The notes below the pieces were generated by a model. The model worked only from the letters and a program-made list of their open reading frames with translations, was not told the DNA's origin and did not search any database. A stretch of DNA of 64,000 nt from Acidobacteriota bacterium (GTDB lineage Bacteria; Acidobacteriota; Holophagae; Holophagales; Holophagaceae): assembly GCA_016192145.1 (NCBI GenBank), contig JACPUT010000011.1, positions 124,001 through 188,000 on the forward strand, given 5' to 3'. Below are positions 26,956 to 37,458 of the stretch, piece by piece (the first letter of the stretch is position 1; the number at the start of each line of letters is the position of its first letter). The position numbers and the translations under genes are program-made.

Positions 26956-27225
26956 TCAACCTCCCGAAAGGGCCTGCATGACGTACACCTCGGCTCCGGG
27001 ACCCACCGGATCACCGAGCCGCTTCCGATCCGATACCGCCGTGCCATCCACGAACACCACCATGTGATGGCGCAGGGCGCCGTGCTCATCCAAGACGTAC
27101 CCGCGGGCCATCGGCCGTTCCCTGAAGGCCGCCTCCAGCACCTCGGCCACGCAGGTGCCCGGGTACTCCCCGGGCGGACAGGGCACATGGCGCTGCAAAT
27201 TGCCGGTAAAGACGAGGTGGGCCAT
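26956..27225 (-). CDS. MoaD/ThiS-like ubiquitin-fold protein
   Basis: This 89-residue protein has the beta-grasp pattern and ends in Ser-Gly-Gly. The C-terminal Gly-Gly is the feature activated by adenylation in MoaD and ThiS sulfur carriers. Segments LVFTGNLQRHVPCPPGEYPGTCVAEVLE and HHMVVFVDGTAVSD fit the fold. No moaE, moeB, thiF or thiG lies nearby. Instead it is coupled to the BNR propeller gene. It may be a sulfur carrier or protein modifier; the partner enzyme is not in the window. Confidence 0.8.
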   Translation of the reverse strand: MAHLVFTGNLQRHVPCPPGEYPGTCVAEVLEAAFRERPMARGYVLDEHGALRHHMVVFVDGTAVSDRKRLGDPVGPGAEVYVMQALSGG

Positions 27226-27313
27226 GGGGTTCCGAGGAAACGTCCCTCACCATCCCTCCGGGCAGACCCGCCGTCAACCGGATTGGCCCATCCTTGGGGC
27301 AGGAGGATCGGGC

Positions 27314-27646
27314 ATGGCCGCCAAGCGACAAGCGTTCCGGAAGTTGGTGGACGAGGCCTTGGAAAGCCTGCCGACCGAATTCCGGCCCTACTTGGACAAC
27401 GTGGTCATTCAAATTGAGGAAGGAGAGGGCGATCTGTACGGCCTCTACTTGGGGACGCCCCTACCTGAACGGGGCCATGACCCAAGCCCCTATCCAGATC
27501 GGATTCTGCTGTACCGCCGGGCCCTTGAGCAGGATTTCCCCGACCCGGAGGAACTTCGCCGTGAGGTGATCACCACGGTGCTCCATGAGTTGGCCCACCA
27601 TTTCGGGCTCGGCGAGGACCGTCTGGAAGACCTCGGATGGGGCTGA
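27314..27646 (+). CDS. Minimal zinc metallopeptidase (DUF1025/MMP20-like)
   Basis: The 110-residue zincin-like protein has the motif HELAHHFGLGEDRL with His91, Glu92 and His95 as zinc ligands and base. The N-terminal half (FRKLVDEALESLPTEFRPYLDNVVIQIEE) matches the PF06262-type family, typically about 110-130 residues. AGGAGG at 27301-27306 marks the start. The substrate is unknown in the family. It is divergent from the MoaD-BNR pair. Confidence 0.88.
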   Translation: MAAKRQAFRKLVDEALESLPTEFRPYLDNVVIQIEEGEGDLYGLYLGTPLPERGHDPSPYPDRILLYRRALEQDFPDPEELRREVITTVLHELAHHFGLGEDRLEDLGWG

Positions 27647-27827
27647 AACTCGCCCCTGGATTCAGGAATCCGCCCCAGAAACCGATGAAACCGACCTTCG
27701 CCTCGTAATATTAGGCGAGTGTTCGAACCTCCTCCCCGCGCTCGGCCCATGGCCGCCCCATCGACGGATCGATCCCATTCGCCTCCCCGTTCCCGGCATC
27801 GAACATCCCAGGGCCTTCCCACTCGCG

Positions 27828-29507
27828 ATGGGGTTGGCCCTTGCCGGAGCCCTTGGAACCTCGGCCCTCTCCTCCATGCTGGCCGGGAGCGTGGGAGGGC
27901 ATGCCTTTGATTTGGGAGTTCCCTGCCTTCTTTTTTTGGCCGCCATTCGAATCTACCTTCGGCGGGCAACCCTAGAGCCCAGCGAGGCCCGGGGATGGAG
28001 GATCCTTGCCGTTTCATTGGCGCTCATCACCCTGGGTGGCCTGATCCGCCTTGCCGTGGTCCTCGGCCTGCAGCCCAAGGAATTCCTGGTGAACGCGGCC
28101 CTGCTGCTCCAGCTGGCGGGTGGGTTACTCCAGGGGTGGGGATTGCTGACGTGGCCGCTGGCACCCAGGGGGTCGCGGGAGCGATGGCGGAAGGCTCTGG
28201 ATGCCCTCGTCTTCGCCCTCGCCCTGTTCTTCATCCTTTGGATCCTGGGGTGGGGCGGGATTTTTTCCGTCTCCACGGAACCCTTGACCCAGAAACTATT
28301 TACCCTGGCCTTTCCCCTCTCCTCCATCCTCGTCCTCGGCATCGCGATCTACCTGGGCGCCAGCCAGCCCACCCGGGCCTTCAAGGGGCCCCTGGGGTGG
28401 ATCGCCCTTGGGTTGCTGATGAACTTCCTGGGCAACCTGGGATGGGCCGTCCTTACCTTAAAAGGCAATTACGGTCGGGAAAATGCGATGTTCGACTTCC
28501 TGTCCTTTTGCATTCCCATGGCCCGGCTCCTGGCACCGCTCTCCCCCGAGCCCGTGGGCCACTGCCCGGAACGGGCGGAGGCTCAAGATTTCAGCTGGTT
28601 CGCCACCACCCTCCCCTACCTCCCGGTGCTCCCTGCTCTTGCCTTGGGGATTGCCTATCTGATGCGGGGCGCCCATGGCTGGGACCCCGTCCTGCCCTGG
28701 GTGGGGGTCGCCATCGTCTTGATCCTCCTGGTGCGTCAGTTCCTCGCGATCCGGGATCTGCGCGTCTTCACCTCCACCCTGGAGCAGCGGGTGCAGGATC
28801 GGACCGAGGCGTTGGAGCAGAGCCAAAGCCTCATGATCCGCACCCAGCGCATGAACGCCTTGGCCAGCCTGGGGGCGGGCCTCGCCCACGATCTCAATAA
28901 CCTCCTCTGCGCCTCCGGGAACTACCTCAACCTCATGGAGGCGGACATGGAGGATGGGCAGCCACCCCAGGCCAAGGACCTCACCCGCGCCAAGCAAGCC
29001 ATGGATCGCGCCGCGGAACTCACCCATCAGCTGCTGGCCTTCGGGCGGGAGGGAGGTCCTGCCAGCTCCTTCGACTTGGGCGCCCGGGCCCGGGAATCGG
29101 AACCCCTGCTCAAGGTGCTCCTACCCCGGAACATCCTCCTCCAATTCGAAATCCAGGATGAACCCCTTCCCCTGGTGGGCCACCCCGCCCAGGTGGATCA
29201 GATCCTCGTGAACCTCGTGGCCAACGCCCGGGACGCCATGCCCGAGGGTGGGCGGATCACCATCCGAGCCCGCCGCTCCGAGGTGGGGATGGCCCTCCTC
29301 GAAGTGGAGGACACCGGCCAAGGCATGAGCCCAGAGGTGAAGGCCAAGGTCTTCGAGGCCTTCTTCACCACCAAGGCCCCGGGCAAGGGCACGGGCCTGG
29401 GCCTCGCCTCGGTGCGCGCCCTCGTGGCCAAAGCCGGCGGACAGATCCACCTCTGGAGCGTCCTCGGCCAGGGCACCCGGTTCACCCTGGAACTGCCCCT
29501 CACCTGA
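27828..29507 (+). CDS. Membrane histidine kinase
   Basis: This 559-residue sensor kinase has a hydrophobic N-terminal region with about seven transmembrane helices. A coiled coil (TSTLEQRVQDRTEALEQSQ) and an H-box GLAHDLNNLL follow, with His near 354. The ATP-binding domain has N-box NLVANARDAMPEGG, G1 DTGQGM, F-box FEAFFTTK and G2 GKGTGLGLASV. The AHDLNN signature is typical of NtrB-like kinases. No response regulator is adjacent, so it is an orphan here. The start is uncertain: the frame is open from 27585, overlapping the peptidase gene. I favour ATG 27828, where the hydrophobic region begins. Confidence 0.85.
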   Translation: MGLALAGALGTSALSSMLAGSVGGHAFDLGVPCLLFLAAIRIYLRRATLEPSEARGWRILAVSLALITLGGLIRLAVVLGLQPKEFLVNAALLLQLAGGLLQGWGLLTWPLAPRGSRERWRKALDALVFALALFFILWILGWGGIFSVSTEPLTQKLFTLAFPLSSILVLGIAIYLGASQPTRAFKGPLGWIALGLLMNFLGNLGWAVLTLKGNYGRENAMFDFLSFCIPMARLLAPLSPEPVGHCPERAEAQDFSWFATTLPYLPVLPALALGIAYLMRGAHGWDPVLPWVGVAIVLILLVRQFLAIRDLRVFTSTLEQRVQDRTEALEQSQSLMIRTQRMNALASLGAGLAHDLNNLLCASGNYLNLMEADMEDGQPPQAKDLTRAKQAMDRAAELTHQLLAFGREGGPASSFDLGARARESEPLLKVLLPRNILLQFEIQDEPLPLVGHPAQVDQILVNLVANARDAMPEGGRITIRARRSEVGMALLEVEDTGQGMSPEVKAKVFEAFFTTKAPGKGTGLGLASVRALVAKAGGQIHLWSVLGQGTRFTLELPLT

Positions 29508-29618
29508 CGAGGCGATCGCCCGGCCCCCCACGCTCCGACGGGATCTTCCGGATCCCCCCTTCCCCGAAGGTCCTGATCTGGCATCTTAGTCCTCGCTGAT
29601 CCTCCACCTCGAGGCCGC

Positions 29619-30308
29619 ATGAGCTACATCGTCCACGTCATCAGGCTGGTCATCGCAAATCCCGTCCGCGGATTCTGGACGACCCTGAGGTTCTTCTCCG
29701 AATTCGCCATGGATCGCCGAATCGGCGTTTCCACCCTGAGGCGGGAATTCCGGGCCCATCCCTCGATGACGGGCGACAGCCATCCCTGCCAACCGGTGCC
29801 CTACGTCGTGCTGGAAGGGCTTCACCGATTCATCTTGGAGAATCGCCTTCCCCTCACGACCTTCCTGGATATCGGTTGCGGCGTGGGGCGGCCCCTCGCC
29901 TACCTATCCAAGCTCCCCTTCGAGCGCATGACCGGAGTTGAAATCAACCCGGATGTGGCCGCCCTCGCCCGACGCAACGCGACCCGCATCCACACCGCTT
30001 GGCGAAAGGCCCGCGCCATCCAGGTGTTGACGGGAGACGCGCTCACGTTGCCCCTCGAATTCACGGGGGGGATCGTCTACCTCGCCAATCCGTTCGGCCC
30101 CGAGACCATGCGGGCCCTCGCCGCACAGATCCGCCTCCAACTCCTGGCCCATCCCGGATTGGAAGCGCACCTCATCTACGCCCATCCCCATTTCACGGAT
30201 GTCCTGGAAGCGGCCTTCCCAAGGGCCGCCAAGCAGGTGATTGAAGGCCTCCAGGCGTGCCATTACTTCAGGCTCAGCGCGGCCTCCCTGGAGGAACGCA
30301 GCGCCTAG
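29619..30308 (+). CDS. Class I SAM-dependent methyltransferase
   Basis: The 229-residue protein has SAM-binding motif I FLDIGCGVGRPLAYL near residue 87, the acidic motif II in MTGVEINPD, and motif IV-like GIVYLANPFGP. The substrate is not evident. The N-terminal hydrophobic stretch IVHVIRLVIANPVRGF could touch the membrane. ATG 29619 begins the family-like sequence. It is convergent with mdh across a bidirectional terminator. Confidence 0.85.
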   Translation: MSYIVHVIRLVIANPVRGFWTTLRFFSEFAMDRRIGVSTLRREFRAHPSMTGDSHPCQPVPYVVLEGLHRFILENRLPLTTFLDIGCGVGRPLAYLSKLPFERMTGVEINPDVAALARRNATRIHTAWRKARAIQVLTGDALTLPLEFTGGIVYLANPFGPETMRALAAQIRLQLLAHPGLEAHLIYAHPHFTDVLEAAFPRAAKQVIEGLQACHYFRLSAASLEERSA

Positions 30309-30323
30309 ACGCCCGCCCCAATC

Positions 30324-30349
30324 AAAACGCCGGGTTTCCCCGGCGTTTT
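30324..30349. terminator. Bidirectional intrinsic terminator
   Basis: AAAACGCCGGG and CCCGGCGTTTT form an 11-bp stem around a 4-nt loop, with T-runs on both strands. It sits between the convergent methyltransferase and mdh genes. Confidence 0.85.
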
Positions 30350-30369
30350 GGATCGCAAGTCTCCGAGGG

Positions 30370-31359
<990 letters not shown>

Positions 31360-31505
31360 GAATGGCCTCCAAGGAACCCTCCATCGTAGCGATGAAGCAG
31401 CCGCCCACAAAGGATCGAGGGCACAAGACTCCCCCGAAGCCTTGGCCCGGGGCCGGATTCTTAGTTTTTTCCAAGATCCGCCGATGTCCTCCCTGGGAGC
31501 CGCCC

Positions 31506-32258
31506 TTGCCCGACGCCCTGGATCCGAGTCGCTTGCCCACCGACGCCCTGCCGGAGGTGGGCCAGCTTCTGGCGCGGTGCCCCGAAATCGATTTCCTGCG
31601 CTACCTGGATGGCGAACCCCTCATCCACGAGGGAGAAGAGGATCGGTGCCTCTTCCTCGTCCTCTCCGGCAGCCTCGTGATCACCCGGGGTGGAGAGCAG
31701 TTGGCCACCCTGGAATGCACCCCCCATGCCCCCGGAATCGTCGGTGAGATGGCCTACTTCGGGGCCCGGATGCGCACGGCCACGGTCACCACCGTGGGTG
31801 CCAGCCAGGCGCTGCGTCTGCAGCCCGAGCATCTCGATCTCATCATGGCCGACCTGCCCGACCTCACGCGACTCCTCTGCAAGCAGTTCACCTGGCGGCT
31901 GCAGGAGAGCAATGACGCCCTGCAGGCCCTCCAGAAACGCTTCGATCTGTCCCCGCAGCGCCACATGGCCAACGAGGGGGAAGTGCTCTTCCGGACCGGG
32001 GAGCTGCCCAGCGGCCTCATCCAGGTGCTCATGGGCAGCATCCTGCTTGAACAGGATGGAATCAGCCGCATCGTCCAACCCCAGGACCTGCAGGATGGAT
32101 TCCTGGAGCCCGAAGCCTACCTCCGGAACCGGCCGCATCGCTTCACCGCCACCGTGGCGGGCTCCGCCTTCCTGCTCGTGGTGGCCCTTGAACGGAAGGA
32201 ATCCCTGATCCGGGGCTTCCCGGGGATGGTGGTCAAGCTCCTGGAGGGGCGGGTCTAA
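31506..32258 (+). CDS. Cyclic nucleotide-binding domain protein
   Basis: The 250-residue protein has a CRP-type cNMP-binding beta-roll (about 20-135): [23 protein letters not shown] and [22 protein letters not shown] second, degenerate half follows ([23 protein letters not shown]). No helix-turn-helix domain is visible, so it is not a standard CRP/FNR regulator. I place the start at TTG 31506 with GGGAG 6 nt upstream; the frame is open back to 31362. A class III cyclase is encoded 2 kb downstream, so a cAMP link is conceivable. Confidence 0.75.
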   Translation: MPDALDPSRLPTDALPEVGQLLARCPEIDFLRYLDGEPLIHEGEEDRCLFLVLSGSLVITRGGEQLATLECTPHAPGIVGEMAYFGARMRTATVTTVGASQALRLQPEHLDLIMADLPDLTRLLCKQFTWRLQESNDALQALQKRFDLSPQRHMANEGEVLFRTGELPSGLIQVLMGSILLEQDGISRIVQPQDLQDGFLEPEAYLRNRPHRFTATVAGSAFLLVVALERKESLIRGFPGMVVKLLEGRV

Positions 32259-32362
32259 GGGCCCATCCAGATCACACCCCTGGGGTCACCCGTGTGACCT
32301 CGTTCCTTGATCCTCCCGCTCCGCCGTGGGAATCTGGCTTGTTTCACTCCTGGAGGAATCCC

Positions 32363-33607
32363 ATGGCCGAAGTCAAGATGACGCCCCCCGCCGACGGCGC
32401 CAAGATCCGCATCGAGAATGGGAAGCTGGTCGTCCCCGACCATCCGATCGTGCCCTTCATCGAAGGCGATGGCACCGGCCCCGACATCTGGAAGTCCTCC
32501 GTGCGCGTGCTCGACGCGGCCGTGGCCAAGGCCTACGGCGGTAAGAAGCAGATCAAGTGGATGGAAGTCTACGCGGGCGAGAAGGCCTACAACCTATTCG
32601 GCACTTGGCTCCCCGATGAAACGGTCGAAGCCTGCCGCGAGTACCTCGTCTCCATCAAGGGCCCCCTCACCACCCCCATCGGCGGCGGCATCCGCAGCCT
32701 GAACGTGGCCCTCCGCCAGATGCTGGACCTCTACACCTGCCTGCGCCCCGTGCGCTGGTTCAAGGGGGTGCCCTCCCCCGTGAAGCACCCCGAGAAGGTG
32801 GACATGACCATCTTCCGTGAGAACTGCGAAGACATCTACGCCGGCATCGAATTCGAGATGGGAAGCGAGGCCAACCTGAAGCTCCAGGCCTTCCTCAAGG
32901 AAAACTTCCCCAAGGAATTCGCCAAGATCCGCTTCCCCCAGACGAGCGGCCTCGGCATCAAGGCCGTGTCCCAGGAAGGCACCGAGCGCCTCGTGCGCGC
33001 GGCCATCCAGTTCGCCATCGACACCAAGCAGAAGTCCGTCACCCTCGTGCACAAGGGCAACATCATGAAGTACACCGAAGGTGGCTTCATGCGCTGGGGC
33101 TACGACCTGGCCAAGAAGGAATTCGGCGCCGTGGAGATCGACGGCGGCCCCTGGTGCAAGCTGCCCAACGGCATCGTGATCAAGGACGCCATCGCCGACA
33201 TCACCCTCCAGCAGGTCCTCACCCGCCCCGAGGAGTTCGACGTCATCGCCACCCTGAACCTCAACGGTGACTACCTCTCCGACGCCCTCGCGGCCCAGGT
33301 GGGCGGCATCGGCATCGCCCCCGGCGGCAACGTGAACTACGTGACCGGCCACGCCGTCTTCGAAGCCACCCACGGCACCGCCCCCAAGTACGCCAACCTC
33401 GACAAGGTGAACCCCGGCTCCGTCGTCCTCAGCGGCGAGATGCTCCTCCGCCACCTGGGCTGGACGGAAGCCGCCGACCTCATCATCAAGGGCATGGATG
33501 GCGCCATCGCGAGCAAGCGAGTCACGTATGACTTCGCCCGCCAGATGGAAGGCGCCACCGAAATCAAGTGCAGCGAGTTCGGCGACAACATCATCGCCCA
33601 CATGTAA
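32363..33607 (+). CDS. icd: Isocitrate dehydrogenase (NADP+)
   Basis: The enzyme converts isocitrate to 2-oxoglutarate and CO2. The 414-residue protein has [15 protein letters not shown], the active-site serine loop [13 protein letters not shown] (the AceK-type phosphorylation site in E. coli), [14 protein letters not shown], and the [18 protein letters not shown] cofactor region. TGGAGGA precedes ATG 32363. It is monocistronic, with a strong terminator following. Confidence 0.96.
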   Translation: MAEVKMTPPADGAKIRIENGKLVVPDHPIVPFIEGDGTGPDIWKSSVRVLDAAVAKAYGGKKQIKWMEVYAGEKAYNLFGTWLPDETVEACREYLVSIKGPLTTPIGGGIRSLNVALRQMLDLYTCLRPVRWFKGVPSPVKHPEKVDMTIFRENCEDIYAGIEFEMGSEANLKLQAFLKENFPKEFAKIRFPQTSGLGIKAVSQEGTERLVRAAIQFAIDTKQKSVTLVHKGNIMKYTEGGFMRWGYDLAKKEFGAVEIDGGPWCKLPNGIVIKDAIADITLQQVLTRPEEFDVIATLNLNGDYLSDALAAQVGGIGIAPGGNVNYVTGHAVFEATHGTAPKYANLDKVNPGSVVLSGEMLLRHLGWTEAADLIIKGMDGAIASKRVTYDFARQMEGATEIKCSEFGDNIIAHM

Positions 33608-33623
33608 TGACGTCCTGAACGAG

Positions 33624-33656
33624 GCCAGGGCCCGCATTCGCGGGCCCTGGCTTTTT
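33624..33656 (+). terminator. icd intrinsic terminator
   Basis: A 12-bp GC-rich stem (33624-33635 with 33640-33651), 4-nt loop ATTC and TTTTT at 33652-33656 lie 17 nt after the icd stop. Confidence 0.92.
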
Positions 33657-33682
33657 CCGGGGTCGGAGGATTGCCCCTTCGG

Positions 33683-34207
33683 TCAGCGGAGGACCTCGTA
33701 CTCGGTCTGCACGAGGCCGCTCGGGAAGGTCCGCGTGGCAACGTGGTGCAGGCGGATGTCGTGGGAAAGCCTGCCGAACAGCGGAATCCCGGAGCCGATG
33801 AGGACGGGGACGCGCGTGATGATCAGGCGCTGGATCAGCCCCGCATCCAGGAATCCCTGGATCGTGATGCCGCCATCGACGTAGATGTTGCGGGCGCCGC
33901 TCAAGGAGAGCTGGTGGAGGATCTCCGCAGGGGATCCAGACATCTGTTCGAGGACACCCCCCTTCACTCCTGAGAAGTCCAAGGAAGATCGGCTCAGGAC
34001 CACGACCCGCTTCGAGCCATAGGGCCAGGGATCGAAGGTCAGCACCTTTTCAAAGGTCTTGCGGCCGATCACCAGAGCATCGATGGTCGCCATGAATTCC
34101 TCGTACCCATGGGGCTCTCCCCCACCTTCGGGCAGCCAGTCCAGGTCGTGGTTCGTGCGGGCCATGAAGCCATCCACGCTCACACCCACGAAGACGGAGA
34201 CAGTCAT
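33683..34207 (-). CDS. RibD-C/dihydrofolate reductase-like protein
   Basis: The 174-residue protein belongs to the RibD C-terminal/DHFR-like fold. It has VSVFVGVSVDGFMARTNHDLDWL, ALVIGRKTFEKVL, RVVVLSRSS and the NADPH-site NIYVDGGITIQGFLDAGLI. Such stand-alone proteins (YyaP/YwjB type) are putative reductases of unknown substrate; it is not the essential folA by sequence pattern. AAGGTGG precedes ATG 34207. It lies 29 nt downstream of the cyclase gene, probably in the same transcript. Confidence 0.85.
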   Translation of the reverse strand: MTVSVFVGVSVDGFMARTNHDLDWLPEGGGEPHGYEEFMATIDALVIGRKTFEKVLTFDPWPYGSKRVVVLSRSSLDFSGVKGGVLEQMSGSPAEILHQLSLSGARNIYVDGGITIQGFLDAGLIQRLIITRVPVLIGSGIPLFGRLSHDIRLHHVATRTFPSGLVQTEYEVLR

Positions 34208-34236
34208 GGTGCCACCTTTCTCGAGCGTCCCCAGGG

Positions 34237-34854
34237 TCAACAGGTGAGGTAGTCCACCCGCCAGTTCACGTTGGACCCGGTGACGGACCCGATGGGGACG
34301 AAGGTCCAGTTCCCCTCTCCTTCCACGGCCCGTTTGAACGCATCGGTCACGAGGATCTCCCGCGACTTGGCCGTGTCCTCGCCCAGCTTGGAGGCCGCAT
34401 TGACTTCCTGGCCCCAGACATCGGTGACCCCGATCTGGAGAATTCGGCCCCAGCCGAGGCCGACGCAGAGCAGCACCTGGTCTTCGGGCGCCCGGCCGAC
34501 GTTGAGCGAATCGCAGGCGGCCTGCATGGCGATGGCACAGGTCAGGGCATCGGCGGGTCGATGGAACCGGAGGAGGAAGCTGTCGGCTTCGGTCTTGAGG
34601 TGGACCCCGCCATGGGCGGCCACGATGGGCAGGAGCAGGGCCTGCTGCTCGTAGATCACCTGGAGGAAGTGCAGGATGCCGAACTCCGCCACCCGCCGGC
34701 TGAACCCCGAGAGGTCCGTGAACATCACCGCTGTTTCGGTGCCGAAGGTGGCCCAGATCTCCGCGTCGATCGCGGCCTGATCGGCCCCGGGTGCGGCCCG
34801 GCGGGCGATCAGGTCCCAGAGCAGGGCGTCGGGTTCATTGACATGGGGAGTCAT
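34237..34854 (-). CDS. Class III adenylate/guanylate cyclase domain protein
   Basis: The 205-residue protein is almost entirely a class III nucleotidyl cyclase catalytic domain. The first metal Asp is in AVMFTDLSGFSRRV. A second acidic site lies in HGGVHLKTEADSFLLRF, where the usual GD is replaced by EAD. The segment VGLGWGRILQIGVTDVWGQEVNAASKLGE follows the canonical V-G-x-G-x-x-x-N-x-A-S order. There is no membrane or sensory domain. The altered metal site leaves cyclase activity open. The start ATG 34854 has AGGA upstream. Confidence 0.8.
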   Translation of the reverse strand: MTPHVNEPDALLWDLIARRAAPGADQAAIDAEIWATFGTETAVMFTDLSGFSRRVAEFGILHFLQVIYEQQALLLPIVAAHGGVHLKTEADSFLLRFHRPADALTCAIAMQAACDSLNVGRAPEDQVLLCVGLGWGRILQIGVTDVWGQEVNAASKLGEDTAKSREILVTDAFKRAVEGEGNWTFVPIGSVTGSNVNWRVDYLTC

Positions 34855-34982
34855 CTTGTCCTGGTCGAGTTGTTCTCGGGACCAGCATACGCACATCCCA
34901 AGAAGCCTGCTTGCCTTGGAATCTCATGCGGAATGAATTGGATGATCGCTTGTCCGAGGCGATGGCAGAGCGCTAAAGGATT

Positions 34983-35077
34983 AACGCAGAGGCCCGGAGA
35001 CGCAGAGGCGCAGAGAAAAGCTGGGGTAGTCCCATTTCCTTTACCTCTGCGCCTCTGGGCCTCCGCGCCTCTGCGTT
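34983..35077. repeat. Periodic-arm inverted repeat (8-nt units)
   Basis: The left arm 34983-35015 reads CGCAGAGG-CCCGGAGA-CGCAGAGG-CGCAGAG. The right arm 35045-35077 is its reverse complement with about four mismatches in 33. The spacer is 29 nt. The unit period is 8 within the copy. Confidence 0.9.
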
Positions 35078-35102
35078 GAGCTTTTCCTGCCAACGTACTT
35101 CC

Positions 35103-35132
35103 AAAACACGCCGGCCCCAATCGAGGCCGGCG
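35103..35132 (-). terminator. Terminator of the oligopeptidase B gene
   Basis: On the minus strand an 8-bp stem CGCCGGCC/GGCCGGCG with an 8-nt loop is followed by GTGTTTTGG. It lies about 25 nt after the stop codon. Confidence 0.65.
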
Positions 35133-35154
35133 GCACGATCCCAAGGGTCAAAAT

Positions 35155-37317
35155 TTACTTAGTGATGCCCACCTGCCCCATGAGCCAGGCGTATTCGAAG
35201 GCCACTTCCTTGAAGCGGTCGTAGCGGCCGGAGGCGCCGCCATGGCCCGCGCCCATGTTGCACTTGAGTAGCAGGGGATGGGAGTCGGTCTTGAGGTGCC
35301 GCAATTTGGCCACGTACTTGGCGGGTTCCCAGTACATGACCTGGCTATCGTTCAGGCTGGTGGTGACGAGCATGGCCGGGTAGGCCTTCTTCTCCAGGTT
35401 GTCGTAGGGGCTGTAGGACTTCATGTAGGTGTAAAAGGCCTTCTCGTTGGGGTTTCCCCATTCCAGGTATTCACCCACGGTGAGGGGGAGCTTGTCGTCG
35501 AACATGGTGTTCATCACATCCACGAAGGGCACGGCCGCGTGCACGGCCTTGAAGAGGTCGGGGCGGTAGTTCGTGACGGCGCCCATGAGCAGGCCACCGG
35601 CGCTGCCACCCTCGATGACGATCTTCCCTTTGGCCACGAGCTTCTGGTTCACCAGCCACTCGGCGCTATCGATGAAATCGAAGAAGGTGTTCTTCTTCTT
35701 CAGCAGCATGCCGTCATCGTGCCAGCCCTCACCCAGTTCGTTGCCGCCGCGGATGTGGGCCAAGGCGAAGACCATGCCCCGGTCCGCCAGGCTGAGCCTG
35801 GGGATGGAGAAGCTGGCCGGCATGCCGATCCCATAGGAGCCGTAGGCGTAGAGGAAGCAGGGGGCGCTGCCATCGAGCTTCGTCCCCTTTTTGTAGAGGA
35901 GGGAGATGGGGACCTTCACGCCGTCCCGGGCCACCGCCCAGCGGCGCTCGGTGACGTATTGGGCGGGGTCGTAGCCGCCCAGCACCTCCGTGCGCTTGAG
36001 CAGGTCGAGCTTGCCCCCAGCGAGGTCACAGTCGTAGACGCTGGAAGGAGTGACCATGGACTGGTAGTTGAGCCTGAAGGCCGGGGCCGTCCACTCGGGA
36101 GTTCCCATCATGCCGGCGGCGTAGACCTTTTCGGGGAAGCTGACATCCTTCCAGGCCTTCGCCTTGAAATCGTGGATGCGGAAACGGACAAGGGCCTCGC
36201 GCCGCTCTTGGAGGACCAGGTGACCCTGGAAGAGATCGAAGCCCTCCAGCAGGGTATCCACGCGGTGGGGTACCAGCTCGGTCCACTTGGCGGGCTCGGA
36301 GAGGGGGGCCGTCATGAGCTTGAAGTTTTTGGCTCCCTTGTTGGTGCGGAAGTAGAGGAGGCCCTCCCGATGGTCCACCGTGTATTTGTGCCCCTTTTCC
36401 CGGGGGAGGACGACCTTGAAGGTGCCGTTCACATCGGCGCTGGGAAGCATGCGGGCCTCCCAGGTGTCCGTGCTATAGCTCTGACAGAAGAGGTAGGCCT
36501 TGTCCTTGGTGCGCCCCACGCCGATGCGGAAGAGCTCATCCTTCTCCTCGAAGAGCAACTCCGGCTTCCCGCCCTCCAAGTTCATGCGCCAGAGCTGGTC
36601 GCTGCGCTTGGAGGTGGCGTCCTCCGTGGTATAGACCACGTGGCTGTCGTCCGCCATCCATTGCGCGCTGGTGACCCGCTCGGCCAAGGCGGCGCTGGTG
36701 GCACCCGTGGCGAGGTCCTTGCGGAAAAGGGTGTACTGCCTGAAGCCGGTGACATCCGTGCTGTAGAGGAGCTGCCGGCCATCGTCACTCACCTCGAAGG
36801 AGCCCAGGCCCAGGTAGGAGTGCCCCTTCGCCAGCTCATTGAGGTCCAGCAGGACCTGCTCGGGGGCCTTCGCATCGTAGCTGCCATCGGCCTTGGCGGC
36901 CCGGCGGCACTGGATGGGGTATTGCCGCCCCTCTTCCGTGCGGGAGTAGTAGTGGAAGGCGCCCCGCCGGACGGGGACGCTGAGATCCGTCTGCTTGATG
37001 CGGCCGAGGATCTCCTTGTACAGGGACTCGGCGAAGGGCTTGAGGCCCGCGGTCTGGGCCTCGGTGTAGGCGTTCTCGGCTTCCAGGTGCTTGATCACTT
37101 CGGGATCGCCCTTCTCCCGCAGCCAGAAGAAGGGATCGTTGACCTGCTCCCCATGCCAGGTGGAGAGGTGGTCCTTCATGGGTGCCATGGGGGGATGGGT
37201 CACGCCGGCGGGAGCGGACTCGGGGGCGGGTGCTTTCTGGGCCATGAGGCCATTGAAGGATGCAGCGAGGGGAAACACCAGCATCAAGCCACGACGGCTG
37301 AGGGAACGCACGGACAT
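35155..37317 (-). CDS. ptrB: Exported oligopeptidase B-like S9A peptidase
   Basis: The 720-residue S9A peptidase has an N-terminal propeller (about 60-430) and an alpha/beta hydrolase domain. The nucleophile is in EGGSAGGLLMG, the acid in TSLNDSQVMYWEPAKY and the catalytic His in MGAGHGGASGRYD. YGSYGIG and HIRGGNELGEGWH are oligopeptidase B signatures, so cleavage after basic residues is expected. The N-terminus MSVRSLSRRGLMLVFPLAAS looks like an export signal with a twin-arginine-type SRRGLML, suggesting folded export by Tat (inference). GGAGG precedes ATG 37317. Its cytoplasmic relative is at 373-2460. Confidence 0.9.
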   Translation of the reverse strand: MSVRSLSRRGLMLVFPLAASFNGLMAQKAPAPESAPAGVTHPPMAPMKDHLSTWHGEQVNDPFFWLREKGDPEVIKHLEAENAYTEAQTAGLKPFAESLYKEILGRIKQTDLSVPVRRGAFHYYSRTEEGRQYPIQCRRAAKADGSYDAKAPEQVLLDLNELAKGHSYLGLGSFEVSDDGRQLLYSTDVTGFRQYTLFRKDLATGATSAALAERVTSAQWMADDSHVVYTTEDATSKRSDQLWRMNLEGGKPELLFEEKDELFRIGVGRTKDKAYLFCQSYSTDTWEARMLPSADVNGTFKVVLPREKGHKYTVDHREGLLYFRTNKGAKNFKLMTAPLSEPAKWTELVPHRVDTLLEGFDLFQGHLVLQERREALVRFRIHDFKAKAWKDVSFPEKVYAAGMMGTPEWTAPAFRLNYQSMVTPSSVYDCDLAGGKLDLLKRTEVLGGYDPAQYVTERRWAVARDGVKVPISLLYKKGTKLDGSAPCFLYAYGSYGIGMPASFSIPRLSLADRGMVFALAHIRGGNELGEGWHDDGMLLKKKNTFFDFIDSAEWLVNQKLVAKGKIVIEGGSAGGLLMGAVTNYRPDLFKAVHAAVPFVDVMNTMFDDKLPLTVGEYLEWGNPNEKAFYTYMKSYSPYDNLEKKAYPAMLVTTSLNDSQVMYWEPAKYVAKLRHLKTDSHPLLLKCNMGAGHGGASGRYDRFKEVAFEYAWLMGQVGITK

Positions 37318-37458
37318 GGAGCCTCCAGGAGGGGATCTCAATCTACTACGGGTGGCCGGAGCCGGGGTTGAGGCCGGGGCCAGCCGATCGGAACTCCAGG
37401 GTGAGCCGGAGGGAAATCAGAACTGAAGCGAAGCCGGGAATTTTAAAAGCAAAAGCAA

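Larger units (their letters stand above)
34855..35154. other. Intergenic region upstream of the cyclase gene
   Basis: These 300 nt hold one periodic-arm inverted repeat (34983-35077) and a terminator hairpin for the oligopeptidase B gene (35109-35132). I see no coding sequence. Confidence 0.6.
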
